Positions 62,911 to 64,000 of a stretch of DNA of 64,000 nucleotides are shown here, in pieces. The notes under the pieces are model-generated. The model was not told the DNA's origin. It saw only the letters and a list, made by a program, of their open reading frames with translations, and searched no databases. The first letter of the stretch is position 1. Every line of letters begins with the position of its first letter. Position numbers and translations under genes: made by a program. Source of the stretch: Streptomyces sannanensis (lineage in GTDB: Bacteria > Actinomycetota > Actinomycetes > Streptomycetales > Streptomycetaceae); assembly GCF_039536205.1 (NCBI RefSeq), contig NZ_BAAAYL010000001.1:7192001-7256000 (forward strand), written 5' to 3'.

Positions 62911-64000
62911 TTACTGGTTGGCGATGACCGGGTGGAGATAGAAGCTCTCGTTCGGGGCGGGGAACCTCCCGAACTGGTCGGGCCACTGGATGACCCATGC
63001 GCCGTCGCCCCGGTCGTTGTTGCGGATGTTCGCGTACAGCCCGGTGGCGTTGTTCCTCAACAGCGTCAGGTTCGGCATCCGCGAGTCCGGGTGCTCCAGG
63101 GTGAAGTTCTGGGTGTCGCGCTGGTTGCCGCCGGAGCCGGGGACCCCGTCGATGTCGTGGCAGTCCCAGATGTTGAGGTAGTCGCCCCAGCCGGACTGCT
63201 GTCCGCGGTTGACGTCGAGGCACTTGCCGCTGTCACTGCTCATGATCCGGTACATCATGTGCCCGGTTGAGGCCGAGGTGCCGATGGCCTGGAGGCGCCA
63301 GCGCTGGTTGACCGCTCCGTTGGCGTGGTACTGGATCACGTGCGTGCCGTTGGTGTCGTTGCCCTGGAAGACGTCCAGCAGGCGGTCGCTGTTGTCGGCG
63401 TGGATGGTCAGCTCGGGCGGCAGGGCGCCGGCCCGCAGCGCGGAGAAGTAGACCGGCCAGTGGTCGCTGCCGCGGTTGTCCCCGACGGTGGCCTGCCAGT
63501 CCTCGGTGTCCACGTTGCTGATCATGTAGTCGAGTTCGTTGCCGCTCTGCTGGGTGGCCTGGCCGCTGTTGTAGATGCGGGCGTCCGCGGGGAGGCCGAG
63601 CAGACGTGCCCGGTCCGGAGTGAGGTTGAAGTCGCCGAGGACGGCCCAGTGGTTGAGCCCGCGGCCGTTGGCTTCGTCGGCGACGTCCTGGACGAGCGGG
63701 CGTACGTCGAACCCGTTGCCGGACGCGGCGTGGATGGACGCGAACGCGACGTCGTCGGTGGGGCGGGTGACCATCAGCGCCGGGCGGTACATGCCCTCGA
63801 TCTCCACCACCTCGCCCGGGGCCCACGCCGTGGCGATCGCCAGGTTCCGCGACGTTGTGTACAGGATGTAGAGCTGCCGGGTCACCCCGCGGGCGATGGT
63901 CCACTCGTAGTGGTCGATGGTGTTGCCGATGGTGCCGATGTAGCGCGCTCCGGCCGGCGGTTCGTTCGGCACCTCCTGGAGGGCGAGCACGGTGTTGTCC
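62911..64000 (-). CDS. CdtB-like nuclease fused to a ricin-type lectin domain (5' end outside window)
   Basis: At least 363 residues; the start lies beyond 64000. The first ~200 visible residues are an endonuclease/exonuclease/phosphatase fold close to CdtB: LALQEVPNEPPAGA, TIARGVTRQLYILYT, FASIHAASGNGFDV, HWAVLGDFNLTPDR, GNELDYMISN and SDHWPVYF (catalytic His pair and Asp/Asn). From about residue 215 a ricin B-type beta-trefoil follows: LDVFQGNDTNGTHVIQYHAN with NQRWRL, then GKCLDVN and IWDCHD. In cytolethal distending toxin these activities lie on separate subunits. Likely secreted (signal peptide not visible). Target and toxicity are unproved. Confidence 0.82.
   Translation of the reverse strand, partial: DNTVLALQEVPNEPPAGARYIGTIGNTIDHYEWTIARGVTRQLYILYTTSRNLAIATAWAPGEVVEIEGMYRPALMVTRPTDDVAFASIHAASGNGFDVRPLVQDVADEANGRGLNHWAVLGDFNLTPDRARLLGLPADARIYNSGQATQQSGNELDYMISNVDTEDWQATVGDNRGSDHWPVYFSALRAGALPPELTIHADNSDRLLDVFQGNDTNGTHVIQYHANGAVNQRWRLQAIGTSASTGHMMYRIMSSDSGKCLDVNRGQQSGWGDYLNIWDCHDIDGVPGSGGNQRDTQNFTLEHPDSRMPNLTLLRNNATGLYANIRNNDRGDGAWVIQWPDQFGRFPAPNESFYLHPVIANQ

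Overview
The window reads as a high-GC actinobacterial chromosome, almost certainly Streptomyces. Codons end strongly in G or C, and GTG and TTG starts occur. It carries the encapsulin / 2-methylisoborneol gene set, a long (481-residue) glyceraldehyde-3-phosphate dehydrogenase, secreted actinobacterial enzymes and many IS scars. The density of truncated genes suggests a variable chromosome arm rather than the conserved core. No rRNA, tRNA or CRISPR array was recognised.

Layout. 1-3.4 kb holds the 5' end of a secreted subtilisin-like protease and a run of gene remnants (LuxR, SGNH hydrolase, MarR, IS5-type transposase, LysE) around an intact thioesterase. 3.5-13.1 kb is a catabolic cluster: carboxymuconolactone-decarboxylase-like protein, acyl-CoA ligase, AraC regulator, beta-keto acid cleavage enzyme, quinone oxidoreductase, TauD-type dioxygenase, MFS transporter and hydrolase. 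A near-identical 25-bp sequence lies in opposite orientation on the two sides of the araC gene and looks like a shared operator. 14.2-21.9 kb is a three-gene membrane/ATPase operon (NfeD-like, flotillin, giant DUF3686 ATPase) divergent from a PucR regulator. 24.2-29.1 kb is a class IV lanthipeptide locus: regulator, LanL synthetase and a 41-codon precursor gene. 29.3-30.7 kb encodes GAPDH.

31.2-33.9 kb carries two divergent paralogous secreted proteins that even share an inverted copy of their terminator. 34.4-42 kb has a SLATT-like two-TM protein and a tightly overlapping four-gene operon built around an SMC/MukB-like ATPase with no recognisable JetD nuclease; this is the strongest candidate for an undescribed system. 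42-47.3 kb holds an ABC exporter and two cell-wall enzymes, the second split by an ISAs1-type element with a 10-bp target duplication. 47.8-51.7 kb is the encapsulin (EshA), 2-methylisoborneol synthase and geranyl diphosphate methyltransferase set, with a MITE-like element between shell and cargo genes. 52-58.2 kb has two tandem ABC-F proteins preceded by a 9-codon leader, an unusual phosphopantetheinyl transferase-carrier protein fusion, and a phosphotransferase with an altered catalytic loop.

58.2-60.8 kb is decayed DNA (acyltransferase remnant, broken IS605-type tnpA/tnpB). 60.8-62 kb encodes an NlpC/P60 enzyme with a perfect 264-bp internal duplication. The window ends inside a CdtB-like nuclease fused to a ricin-type lectin domain.
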